In this document: positions 35,785-46,205 of the stretch, piece after piece
Position numbering within the stretch: the first letter of the stretch is position 1
How the letters are laid out: every line of letters begins with the position of its first letter
Source: Calvatia gigantea
Taxonomy: Eukaryota; Basidiomycota; Agaricomycetes; Agaricales; Lycoperdaceae
DNA: 64,000 bases
NCBI GenBank assembly: GCA_025093985.1
Contig: JACAAK010000005.1
Coordinates: 2,790,001 to 2,854,000 of the forward strand
Reading direction: 5' to 3'
Notes under the pieces: generated by a model
What the model was told of the DNA's origin: nothing
What the model saw: only the letters and a program-made list of their open reading frames with translations
The model's database searches: none
Position numbers and translations under genes: made by a program

Positions 35785-37095
35785 CCCCCGCTCCGTCACA
35801 TATATCACAACCTTTCCAGGAAAGTGGTCAAAGTCAGTAAAATAGACCTTCTCCGTTGGATGAACTCCCAGTAGTGAGCACATTGGAGTCAAGGTGAAGC
35901 ACCCTCGGTGTTCTGATGTCAGAACCCGCTTGGGGTCCGGAAAATCAAACCGGAGAGCAAAGTACAGTCGCGGACAGGCAAAATCAACCAACTTTTCCGA
36001 AGTTATAGTTTTTTTTAAAAATAACCCTGGAAACGATTCTTCTCATCGAAGGCTGTCAGGAAAACTCAAAATCATAATATTCTCTCGAGCCGTTCCTCTG
36101 CAAAATGCTAAATAAGGAAATAGGACCAAAAAATTGGCAGAGGACCGAAATTTCTATAGAAATTTATGAAAATATGTGCAATCAATTCCTTTTGCTAAAG
36201 CACGAACAACCCCAGGTTTTCAAACAATTTTAACGAGCCAATGTCACGTTATTAATTGAATATTGATAATCATTATTAAACCATTTTATATCACCACCAG
36301 AACTATTCCACCAGAAAAAAGGGCAAAGCGCAGTATAGGAGGGTTTATATGATAATGGTGTGCTCGCCTATGCTTGCTTCAGCATTGGCCTCATTCCTTG
36401 TGCAAATCAAGCCATAGGCCACTGGGGATGGGGCTGATCGGCCAAGCACCGCCACTTGATACATGTCGAAACTTGAATAAAAATGATGGGATCACGCTAT
36501 CAGCCGGTGGCAACACCCACCGTCCCTCTGACTTCGAAAAATCTGGCCGGAGGTTGTATCTGATGTGACCACCCGAAAGGGGGGGACCTCGGGGGGACCC
36601 ATCCGAACACCGAGCAGCTGATGGTATCCTTGGGTTTCGACCATATATGTTGCGAAAAATTTGTGAAAAATTTTGGCAGTGACCCAAAACTCATGAGAAA
36701 AATCCGAAAGTTGTGTATTTCGACGTATTCCATGAATCCAACTCTATAGCCAAGATTTCGTGCAATTTTATCAAGCCGATCGTGAGATATTAAATTTGTT
36801 GATTTTGTTTGTCCGCGACTGTACCTCTCATATCCTTCCCTAGAATTCTCACCAACAAGGTCCTGCACAACTGTCGAACACCCAAAATTCCCAGTGCGTA
36901 CTGCGCTGTTGGGAGGGGACTGGGCAAAATAACAACCTCCAGCTTTCCAGGAATTTTCGATGGAGCAAAGTTCTTCACTTGAAGCCGCCTTTCCTGAAAG
37001 GTCAAAGGAGAATGCGTGAATTTTGGGGAGCTTGCGAATGTTCCCGAATTGGCTAGGTCCTTTGATCTGTCACCAAACCCCAAATCTCCAGACAT
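35785..37095 (-). pseudogene. F-box-family protein ('DHFSGKVV' family) interrupted by a MITE
   Basis: A minus-strand fragment homologous to the C-terminal half of the gene at 46206-48050 and to 40381-41193: QVKNFAPSKIPGKLEVVILP, PTAQYALGILGVRQ, then after an 857 bp insertion FDFPDPKRVLTSEHRGCFTL, MCSLLGVHPTEKVYF and FDHFPGKVVIYVTERGDQ. The N-terminal half is missing, the 3' end fuses to an LRR relic, and a transposable element lies inside the coding sequence. Confidence 0.8.
35965..36821. mobile_element. TA-flanked DNA element, 857 bp, non-autonomous
   Basis: The ends are CAGTCGCGGACAGGCAAAAT at the left and the complement of CAGTCGCGGACAAACAAAAT at the right, with inverted similarity extending through AATCAAC. 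TA flanks both sides (35963-35964, 36822-36823). The paralog at 40381-41193 has the empty site (aaagtacctctc near 40612-40622). TA target and CAGTCGCGGAC-type ends are typical of fungal Tc1/mariner/pogo elements. Internal frames show no transposase motif. Confidence 0.9.
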
Positions 37096-37448
37096 GATAC
37101 AATGATGTATAAGTCACGAGACTGGGGACACAGTCCGCCCTCAGGGAAATTAAGTGGCGTTGTGCCTTGTCTAAAACCATTGGTTTGGTCTGCCCTCTCC
37201 TTCCTCGGGGGAAGTATGCACACAAGCTGCAGGTCTATAATTACCTCATTGATTTACATGTGACCTTCAGTCGTCATCATGCTGAGGATGTCAGAATTTC
37301 TCAGAAATGGGAAGCAGCTCAAAGGGGGTCGTCTCATTATTAAGGTCACTCCACCATTTACGAGGTTCAGCGACTGAATGACAGTCACAAGTGTTTGTGT
37401 GCTCAGTTCTCAGTAATCACTATTACCAATTGGTTGTGATAGTACACG

Positions 37449-37688
37449 TCAGGAGTCTCCACCACCGCACTGGCATGGTCCTCCGCTTTGGCAGCCACAT
37501 AAGCAACTGTTGCATGCATGAGGGTTAATGCAAAAACAGAAAGGAGCTGGATAGACCCTTACCCCGGGCCACAGGTACAACCAGAGTCTCTGTCTGCGAA
37601 AGATATAGGAGTGGCGCGCTGTGGAAAGAGGAGCATGAGTGGGTTGGATATTGGGGAGGGAGCGGGGTAACGAAGTTGTACTGACCAT
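37449..37688 (-). CDS. Metallothionein-like 7-Cys protein, gene 4 (divergent)
   Basis: Same gene layout as genes 1-3: ATG-only exon 1 (37688-37686), intron 1 (37685-37619, gtcagt...cag), exon 2 (37618-37563), intron 2 (37562-37507, gtaagg...cag), exon 3 (37506-37449, TGA). The product has 38 aa beginning MRATPISFADRD. The seven cysteines are rearranged: C-x-C-x3-C-x-C-x-C-x5-C-x-C with Gly-rich linkers, closer in style to Neurospora-type copper metallothionein. The upstream TATA region (acgtggccttttatata) is shared with genes 2 and 3. Identical exon phases show common ancestry despite different sequence. Confidence 0.83.
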   Translation of the reverse strand: MVSTTSLPRSLPNIQPTHAPLSTARHSYIFRRQRLWLYLWPGVRVYPAPFCFCINPHACNSCLCGCQSGGPCQCGGGDS

Positions 37689-37745
37689 TATGCTGGTAAA
37701 ACTTGAAGTAGGTCAAGTGATGGACTGACCGACTGCTACGTGGCC

Positions 37746-37752
37746 TTTTATA
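37746..37752 (-). promoter_or_regulatory. TATA box of metallothionein-like gene 4
   Basis: TATAAAA (in tatataaaagg) on the minus strand, 58 bp upstream of the ATG. Confidence 0.65.
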
Positions 37753-38389
37753 TATGCGCCATATCTACACTGTGGCGCGGATCAAGAAAAAAGATATGAC
37801 ATAGCGCCTTGAAGCAGTTATAGCATTGTCCTTGTCAGATTTTTGCAGGGTCGGGTGATTGATATGGATCGGTTGAGTTGGAGTTCTTGACGTAATAAAT
37901 CTTGCCTGGAAGACCAGAGAGCCTAGAACTAGGAACATTGCTTGAGAACGACTCGAATTTCTTCAGTGGATGGGCTCTCCAGTAAGTGTTGAAGTTGAGT
38001 GTTGAACAATTTGTCAGATGCACCAGCTTTGCCTTACACACAGGCGTGGTGGGTACTCTGAAAGATGTTGAACTGGCTCCTGGGACCAGGGGCTTGGATC
38101 TCAGACAGCGTCAGGAACCACGACAGGGTTATGCAGTTAATAGCAACCACAAGGCACATGCGATTTGGACTACTGGTTCCAGGACGAATTCTTTAAGCCA
38201 GTTGCTCTTCAACGTATGTACGTACTTATTACAATTTGGAAGTTTCCACGAATTCTCTGAGCGTATCGGTCACACCTCCATTATACCCTACTGGTAGGAT
38301 GATTTCATTGACCCTTTTGGCATGAGCGCCCCATACATGAGTACCACATTCCAGGATTGCATGAGGCAGGTTCATCTCCATCAAATTGT

Positions 38390-39377
38390 CCCATTATCGT
38401 CGAATGAGTAATCGAGTACAATGTTGGCCCACCGCTTCCTCCGTTCTGTAGCGCCCCAGGTCACGGATACCCAACCTTTCTGGAAAAATGGTCAAAGTAG
38501 GTGAAGTAAGCTCTCTCCTCTGTTTGATTAACGGTCAGTATTGAGCACATTGGAGTCAAGGTGAAGCGGGCTCGGCATTCCAGCGTGAGGCCTGCTCTGG
38601 GTCCGGAAAATCGAACTGAAGGGTGAAATACCTTTGATGTCCTTCCCCAGAACCCCCATCATCAACGGGATCCTGTACACCTCACCTAACACCCAAAATT
38701 CCCAGTGCGTACTGGGCTGTTGAAGGGGGACCGGACAATACTACACTTTCCAACTCTCCGGGGATGTCGATGGAACAAATTTCTTTACTTGAAGCCACCG
38801 CTCCCGAGAGGTTAAGGGAGAGGGCATGAATTTTGGTTTTCGTGAAACCAATGATCACAAAGGTAGTAGCTGACCTTGGCAAGATATATGACCCAAGAAC
38901 GAAAACATAAGGGAGCTTGCCCTTTATTATTCGGCCAAGATGGGTAACTTCGTGCGGAAGGGACGGTGGTTGGGCAAGTTGGTCTCTCATAGGGCGCTTA
39001 GCAATGGCAAAGACCGAATCACCAAGGATTTCGATTAGGTAGGCCTCGGTGATGAAGTTATTTGTTGGGGCATATTTTGCACTGACATCTGGGGCATAGA
39101 TTGAAGAAACAGGAGGAAGCTGCTCGGAATTGTGGTCAGTGGACTGTTTCTAAGTGGTGACGAAGGTGCCAACATTGAACCGGGAGATCGTCCTCCTCCC
39201 CAGATCTACAACATCAACTTCGAAGTCGTTTCCAAAGTTGTAATATCCCACCCAAACAAGGCCGTTCTTTGGACTCAAATATGAAACACTGCCCTCCCTA
39301 ACTATATATTTGGTTTTAGTGAAGAATATGATCCACAGGTGTTGTTCCCGCGATAGGCGATTCATTTTGTGGCACAC
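38390..39377 (-). pseudogene. F-box-family protein relic ('DHFSGKVV' family)
   Basis: Minus strand, from MCHKMNRLSREQHLWIIFFT (compare CHKLDQTSREQHLWIRFF in the intact relative) through VDLGRRTISRFNVGTFV, a frame change, RPMRDQLAQPPSLPHEV, HLGRIIKGKLPYVF, TTFVIIGFTKTKIHALSL and PSTAQYALGILGVR then a stop, with further debris to 38390. The F-box exon is not found. Parts between the N-terminal and middle segments are deleted. Confidence 0.75.
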
Positions 39378-40380
39378 CTACCGGGATACTGAGCATCGAC
39401 CAAGAAAAGTTCAAGGGAAGCTCACTTGTCTGCAGTGCAAAGCAACGGAAAACGGAGGAAGATGACTTTCCGCATCGTAAAACTCATAGGGGTTCGAACA
39501 AGTGTTCCATCATGATCAAATTCCATGGCGATTGGAAGGGAATTCTGACCACAGCACGACAAGCCTATCGAGACGAAATCTCGATCCACATCAGCCGTCC
39601 TGCATCCCCGCCCAACTTATTTCCTCCTCTATCAGGACCCAACTTATCAACGTTGTATATCGAGCAGAGAACACCATGGCTCCCTAAGAGCAAACAGAGA
39701 GAAAGTCTCTTAGGGAAAAACTTGGCCCCCAGACGGTTGGAATGGGGTGAGGGGAGCTGCCGGTTGACATTGGATCTGAATAGGGGACTTCTTGCAGGAG
39801 GAGCGTGGCAAGAGCGCTCCGGCATTGGGCTTCTCGGCCACCACACGACGCTTGTGACCCCGAACGTGATAGGTCACCTGTGAGTGCTCATGACACGGTG
39901 GTTGTTCTGCCAAATATATCATCACTGGCACAATGTCTCCTACCAGTTGTTCGTCACGGTGGTTCGGCGTTGCAATCGTCAGAGGATTCGTTGCGGCTCA
40001 TGCATGAACGTTTGAACTTGTGCCCTGAAGATTTCTGCAAGAGTGCGATCAAGGGGATTAGAAACTTGCACACACGTTAAGATGCCGGAGTATACACAAG
40101 TCTTGCCCGGAAAACAGACGGGTTCGGCAGCTAGCACGGCAAGTCCCATAACGATCAAAGTTCCCATCGCCTGCTGGGAGCAAGAGCTCAGACAGTGCTA
40201 GGAACGGCAGTGCAGGTATCCAGCTTACAATTATGAATTCTCTGACATGTATCGGTCACACCTTCATTATGTATATCCCTGATAAAAAGATGGTTTCACT
40301 ATTCCTTTCCATGTAGGCATCCTGTGCATAGGTATTACAACCCGGGATTGTACAGGTATGGGAGATACATCACACTGTCT
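39378..40380. other. Intergenic, no gene recognised
   Basis: Overlapping open frames on both strands near 39510-39930 have no recognisable motif. The stretch 40215-40290 (ttctctgacatgtatcggtcacacc) resembles 38250-38285, so repeated spacer is present here too. Confidence 0.4.
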
Positions 40381-41193
40381 CTATAAAACTGTCACATTGT
40401 CATCAAATGAGAAATCGAGTATCATGTTCACCTGTTGGTCCCCCCGCTCCGTCGCATATATCACAACCTTTCCAGAAAAGTGGTCAAAGTCAGTAAAATA
40501 GACCTCCGTTGGACTAACTCCCGGTAGTGGGCACATTGGAGTCAAGGTGAAGCACCCTCGGTGTTCCGATGTCAGAACCCGCTTGGGGTCCGGAAAATCG
40601 AACTGGAGAGCAAAGTACCTCTCATATCCCTCCCCAGAATTCTCACCAACAAGGTCAGGCTGCACAACTTGTCGAACACCCAAAATTCCCAGCGCGTACT
40701 GCGCTGTTGGAGGGGGACTGGGCAGAATAACAGTCTCCAGCTTTCCAGGGATTTCGATGAAGTAAAGTTCTTCACTTAAAGCTGCCTTTCCTGAAAGGTC
40801 GAAGGAGAATGCGTGGATTTTGGTTTTCGCGAAGCCAATAACCACAAATGTGGTAGGCCACCTGGGCAAGATATCTGTCCCATGAATGAAAAAATAAGGG
40901 AACTTGCCCTTCAGTATTGGATGGAGGTCGGTAATCTCATCCGGAGGGGGCGGTAGTCGGGCGTGCTGGTCCTCGATAGGTCGCTCAAAAATGGCGAACC
41001 CCGAACCACCGAATATTCGGAATAGGTGCGTCTCGGTGATACAATTATTCGTTATTAAACGACTTGGAGTGCCTTCTGGAGCACGAAGGCGAGTCCAGAA
41101 AAGGTAACTGCTCAGAATAGTGATTTCGTGGGTTGTCTTCGAGCATGAGAAGGTACCAACGTTGAATCGGGAGATCGCTCGGTACAGTGTCAA
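40381..41193 (-). CDS. F-box-family protein, C-terminal half ('DHFSGKVV' family)
   Basis: An uninterrupted 270-codon frame homologous to the last two thirds of the gene at 46206-48050: ISRFNVGTFSCSK, EITDLHPILKGKFPYFF, PRWPTTFVVIGFAKTKIHAF, PPPTAQYALGILGVRQ, FPDPKRVLTSEHRGCFTL, FTDFDHFSGKVVIYATE. The F-box and SREQHLW segment are not seen upstream, so it is either a 5'-truncated copy or the last exon of a gene whose first exons were lost. It provides the empty site for the element at 35965-36821. Confidence 0.6.
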   Translation of the reverse strand: MTLYRAISRFNVGTFSCSKTTHEITILSSYLFWTRLRAPEGTPSRLITNNCITETHLFRIFGGSGFAIFERPIEDQHARLPPPPDEITDLHPILKGKFPYFFIHGTDILPRWPTTFVVIGFAKTKIHAFSFDLSGKAALSEELYFIEIPGKLETVILPSPPPTAQYALGILGVRQVVQPDLVGENSGEGYERYFALQFDFPDPKRVLTSEHRGCFTLTPMCPLPGVSPTEVYFTDFDHFSGKVVIYATERGDQQVNMILDFSFDDNVTVL

Positions 41194-41652
41194 CTCTCAC
41201 TACAGACTACTGGGTGAAAAGCTGCTATATGACTAGAGTCTTGGCGGTTTCTCAACAAATAAGAATGGCACACATCCGGAGTAGGCATCGGTCCGACACC
41301 GTAAAACAGACAGGTTAGGTGGCTAGAACGGCAACCCACGCAGCACTGCCCAGCGCTATCTTGCAATGCTGGGATTCGGATGCTATAATGACGCGTCGGA
41401 GTCCAGAGCAGAATGTAAGTATACTTGATGGCCACCGGCCAATTTTGGCAACAGTAAGCATTTGAAATATTGTACCCCAAATCCAGCTATGAAGTCATCG
41501 TCTCACAATGACATCATACGCTTCTGGAACGGTCTCCCCAACGCACTTCTCTTATCCCCCCCACTCCTCCCACAACGAACACTCGCCCCTGCCACACCCA
41601 ACGTTTTATCCCCTAGTATCCAACCAACCCTACAACGCAAACAACGATAATA

Positions 41653-42512
41653 ATGTCTTCACTCGAAAGCAGACCATACTACACCGAAACCTACACCATC
41701 TTCCTCGAACCAATCCAAAACCCATCCCCCTTGGCGCGTACATTCGACATGAACAGATCTAACCGCCCACCCTCCAAATCTGTACTTTCTGCATTTGGGT
41801 ATGGGTTAGGTGCTGGATTGGTCGGTATCACCGCGTGAGTAGTCCAAAAAAAAAAAAGGTTTTTTTTTTTTTCAATGCGTTCTCTAACATTCAACGCAAT
41901 ATTTGCCAAAACAGGATGAGCATCACGCAGACCGTCGAGCAGCACATCACGGGTCGATCAACCACTCGCGTTCCAGGCGAAACCGTTCTCAAATTCTTTA
42001 AAGCCACTTTCCGACACGCACAGGCAACGTGTTCGCGTAAAGGTAAAGAAAAAGAAATGTCACCAGAAAGCGAGGCGGAGGAAGTTGAAAACCTCGCGAG
42101 ACCCCCGAGGGGAGGGTATCCGTCGGACGAGCCTGACTACAGTGCGGTAGCGAATTGGGCTGCGTATCTTGGTCAGGGTGCGGCTTTGGGTGGGTTGAGA
42201 GGCGTGTTGAGTTATTATGGTGTTCGTGGGGTTGTGACGGATTTGGTGTTTATGGGGTTTACTTCGTCTGTGGATTGTTCTCAGGTCTGGTCTGAGCATA
42301 TGGGTGATGAGAACGGTGCCCTGTGAGTCGCGTTTAATATCTTGGGTTAATTTGTTCGAAGCCGGATATTGACTGGAGATGCAAAAAGGGACGCGGCCGA
42401 TTATGAACTCGCTACCCGAATTGATGCATCAAGCTGTCTATGCATTCGTAACAGGATTCTTCTGCGATCATTGGGTAAATTGAAGTGTAAATGTACACAC
42501 ACAATACCATAG
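41653..42512 (+). CDS. Small membrane protein, unknown family
   Basis: Three exons: ATG 41653 to the donor at 41835, then GATGAGCATC... to 42323, then a short last exon to TAG 42512. The product starts MSSLESRPYYTETYTIFLEP, with hydrophobic glycine-rich segments VLSAFGYGLGAGLVGIT and AAYLGQGAALGGLRGVLSYYG separated by a charged stretch (KGKEKEMSPESEAEEVE). This suggests a two- or three-span membrane protein. No family recognised. The stop lies 10 bp from the stop of the convergent J-protein gene. Confidence 0.6.
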
Positions 42513-42521
42513 ATAAATAAA

Positions 42522-43391
42522 TTAGGTCCCAGCTTCGTCTTCAGATCTCTGCCGCTCCTGTTCCCTAGCAGCTTTAATATCCTTAACCCTCCTTCTAACC
42601 TCCTCCCGTCTTAATTGTCCAATCTCCTGCGCATCGCTCCTCGCCTGTGTAAGATTAACCACCGCATCCTGATGTGCTTGTTCCCTCCGAAATGGGAAAA
42701 GAATAAAACTAGGATACAATCCTCCGATGACCGCAACGACCCCAAAAGCCATCATTAATCCTCTCCCGTAATCCTCCAGCAGTTTTACTCCATTCTTCTC
42801 GCTCACGGGCTCGCGCCTCGTCTTCCCTCTCCTGTTTCCGTCGTCTCATCCATTCTGCGTGCTCTGATGTCCGTCTCCGTCTATTAAGCTCGTTCATGAA
42901 CGGATCGAAACCGGGTCCATGGCCGTAGTAACCCCACCCTGCACTTGCCCATACCTCGACTCGTCGAGGTCGGATATCGTAGGGAATGATACGCAGAGAG
43001 AATGGATTGAAAGCGAGTATGCCGTTCATCAGGGGATGGAGTATGTGTCCGTGCGTATGGAGAGTCTGGGTGGTGGTGTCTCACGAGATCATAGTCTGTA
43101 AAAAAAAAATTGTTATTTTTTTTTTTTGTGAATTAATTTTTGTGGATGGAAAAAAATGTGATAAGGGGATGTTTGGGACTGACAGCGGGATTTGATTTCT
43201 GAGGCTGAGGCACTACGGGGGAGGTGGAAGATCTCGTGAGGAGTTGGACGAGGGTGTGTGGGGAATGGGTATGGGTGTTTTGAGTCTTTACGGCCGGGGT
43301 GATTTGTGTCAGTTGCCAGAGAGTGTTGTTGCCCGTCGGATAGAGGAGTAAGACAATTGAGACCGGGGATGGCAGCAGAGCATAAAATCAT
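42522..43391 (-). CDS. J-domain protein with C-terminal membrane segment
   Basis: ATG 43391; exon 1 ends EIKSR and an intron (43180-43100, with poly-A/T runs) joins to YYDLVRHHHPDSPYA, giving an HPD motif in a J domain (HEIFHLPRSASASEIK ... FQSILSAYHSLR). A region GWGYYGHGPGFDPFMNEL and a basic coiled stretch (RRRKQEREDEARARERE) follow, then one transmembrane helix, GLMMAFGVVAVIGGLYPSFI, and a charged C-terminal helix. This layout fits fungal membrane-bound, possibly mitochondrial, J-proteins that recruit Hsp70. Two single-base shifts (near 42960 and 42800) break the frame in the sequence as given. Confidence 0.7.
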
Positions 43392-43549
43392 TGAGGGCTG
43401 TGAGCCAGATCATAGTATGTGACCGAGCAAGTCTGCCATCTGTAAAATGTAAGTGTAAGGCGTGAGTTCAATGTTCGCATGGAAGTGGAGAAATGTGTTG
43501 ATTCCGGTCCGGTCCGAGGATGGAAAAAATACCTCCGAAACGACATCGA

Positions 43550-43623
43550 TGGCCAACGTGGGGATCGAACCCAAGACCTTCGCGTTATTAGCACGACGCT
43601 CTAACCAACTGAGCTAGTCGGCC
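43550..43623 (-). tRNA. tRNA-Ile (anticodon AAT), second copy
   Basis: Same 74 nt sequence as 14951-15024, with full cloverleaf and anticodon loop CTAATAA. No intron. Confidence 0.96.
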
Positions 43624-44521
43624 GCTATCTCTCCACGCGTTTGGTATCCAATCCTCGCCGGTTACCCCGCGGACGAACAGCAGGAAGCGAATAACGGTTT
43701 CCGGTGATTCTTTAAATCAAACGCCACAATGATGGCGGGGTTTGCTTCGCCTTCCTTGGTTTTCCCCCCCTACTTGATTTCGCACCAGGTTTTTCGAGAC
43801 CCTGCCGGGTTGACATCCCACAGGAGCGCAGGTTGCCTCTTCTGTGGGCCCAAGCACGTATCAGAGCAGACCTGAGTCCAAACATCAAGGCTGATTTTCA
43901 GGGCATTTCTTTCCAACGACATCACACCATCAACGATAATCCACCTTGACGACGTCAACGAGCTTGGTGGAGCTGGCTGTCCTTCCCCAATCATGTTCCA
44001 AGCAACGCCGACAATTTCGTGGCAATAATTCTGCTGGATGCAGGGACTACGCGAACACCCACCCAAACCGCGTCTTATTTAGCTGCATATAATCCCCAAG
44101 GTCCGATCCTTGTGTGCACTGTACCATGCGAGCACTTGACTTACCCTTCAAAGTTGGAAGTTACCGACTCAGGGTTATATCCGAAATATACGGTCTTTCT
44201 GAGAAGTCTCCGATCCTGCAGGACCTCCGAAAAAATCAACCATTTCTTCTGTCAACCTTTTTCTTGTTGTTGGGATTGAATGGAAGGATTTGTCATCAGT
44301 TCTGATTCCGCTGCAGGGTGTCCAGAGACTGCCCTAAGTAAAAGCCCTGAAAAAAACCAAAGGCAGGTTCAGGTCACTTAAATCTCCGAAATAACGATGA
44401 CGGTCCTGTTGCGCGTCTCCCTTCCTCTCTATTGCGCGTCCTTCCCCCCTAATAAGGCTGTCATTGCGCTGCCACCCACACGTTCCTTTTCCTTCCGTTT
44501 CTTTCCTTCCCTCTATCCGAA
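43624..44521. other. Intergenic with one possible small gene
   Basis: A 98-codon minus-strand frame (44066-43770, MGGCSRSPCIQQNYC...) has no recognised motif; it could be an exon but I cannot support it. The last 120 bases before 44522 are pyrimidine-rich, as is usual for a promoter or 5' UTR of a fungal gene. Confidence 0.4.
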
Positions 44522-45937
44522 ATGCATTTCAGTCATCCGTGTCTGAAGCTTTTCGCTGTTCGTTATTTTTTCTTGGGCGTGTTTCTTCCGGCTGTTGTCT
44601 CTGCCAAACGCGGAGAATCTTCCTCCGATATCCCATCCTTATCCGCGCCTTCCAGTAATGGGAGTGGCGGCGGTAATGGAGGAGGTGGGAGTGGGTTCAG
44701 TCTCGCACCAATCGACGCTGCAATCTTCGCGCTATGTATCATCTTCACCCTAGTAACCATCTTCCAACTCCTCTCGGCGGCCTTTAACATTCCCAAACAC
44801 CTGGATCTCAATTTCAGTCGACGCTCTACACCAAGATTACCACACACGCTCCCAATCCCTCCCCTTTCTCCGAGCTTCAATAACATACGCCGTCGGTCCG
44901 ATCTTCCCAATCGCCCTAGTTTATGACCGCGCTGTGTTTACTCGTGACATACTATCCTTCGCTGCCGTGTTCTGGGGAGTCTTCTACAACGAGAACAGTA
45001 CTCGACAAACGTCCATCCACCTCAACCCAGAAGATTACATCACACCATGGGCTGTATTTTCCTATCTTACAGACACGTTCCTCGTCATGTCCGTGTTCTC
45101 CTTTTGCTGCTTCCGCATCAGGCGACTATGTTACTGTACATGCCGCACAAAATTCCATCTTTTCAAGCGGATATTCGACAGGATTCTCGTATGCGTGTTG
45201 CTTATACTCGGGACGGCGTATATCGGTCTTCCGCGCTAGCTTCGATGCGCGCTGCGAAGCTCCAAGTGCAAGAAACGTTGGAGTTGGGGATGGGGGATAC
45301 CGAAGTTGGGGCTTGGTTTACCTATATCCAGGAGGGTCGGTTGCAGGAGTTGACGAACCTGAAGAGGGCTTACTGATGGATTGTTGCTGTTTGCTGCGTT
45401 GGATGTGGGCGTTTCGTCCGTTGCTCTGTATCAGCATGCTGGGAAGTATCAATCAGTACCCGATCGTAAGGTTCGTACCCCAAAAAAGGCCTAATGATTC
45501 TGTCATCACACATACACACATACCGCGTTTCTATGTTTCGTTTTTGACTATTTTCTTCGTAAACTGATTACTTACTTCCATTTTTGTAGGTTGCTATGCA
45601 TCTTGGATTTGTGATCTTCCCTCTTATCCTTCTCTACACCCTCAGTCCCACTCATCAGCCACGAAGTACTCCTCGCGGAAGCAGGATATACCTGGATTCC
45701 CTCTCGGTCATATAACTCTACTCATAGACGCGGGGGTTGGTGCGGTGGACGGGATGAAGAACTGGGAGTTGGCCAGGGTAGTCGTTATATGCGTTACCAT
45801 GACCAGCCATGGTTGCTGTCCTTTTGATATTCGGTGGAGCGTCCTTGTTGGATGTGGTAAGAAGGAAGGAATCTACTCAGGACCAGTTTTGTCGTGCGCC
45901 TATGGGGTATACACAGGGATTTGGGTATAAAGTCTGA
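44522..45937 (+). CDS. Multi-span membrane protein, unknown family
   Basis: ATG 44522 gives a signal or first membrane segment (FAVRYFFLGVFLPAVVSA), a Ser/Gly-rich luminal stretch, then helices APIDAAIFALCIIFTLVTIF, DILSFAAVFWGVFY, WAVFSYLTDTFLVMSVFSF, FDRILVCVLLILGTAY, a loop with SMRAAKLQVQETLELG, and after an intron (to about 45590) VAMHLGFVIFPLILLYTL. The last exon reads MKNWELARVVVICVTM then MVAVLLIFGGASLLDVV and ends GFGYKV then TGA 45937. Two to three single-base shifts are present (near 44890 and 45802). Seven or so helices suggest a transporter- or receptor-like protein, but no family is recognised. Its 3' end is duplicated at 48065-48312. Confidence 0.6.
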
Positions 45938-46205
45938 CTCGTCCCTTGCTCACTCGATGTTTATCGTTGTTTGATTGTTTTATATGTAGTTGAGCTTGAT
46001 ACATATATTGTAGTTTGTTTTCGAGTTTTCAGTCTACCGTAGATACTACATATTGTTATTAAAATAGCAAGTTAGCAACTAAAAAACCGAGTCAAATTAG
46101 GGAGCGCCCTTTTTTCAGGTACGAACGTGAGATGAAATTGGAGAAAATATGAAAATATCGACAAGCTCACGTTCGCACCAACCCACACAGGACTGCCTTG
46201 AAAGG

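Noticed and set aside
41190..41480. Cys-containing minus-strand frame (QCCVGCRSSHLTC) considered as a fifth metallothionein
   Set aside because: No ATG-GT start, no matching exon phases and no C-x-C series; it does not fit the gene architecture of the other four.
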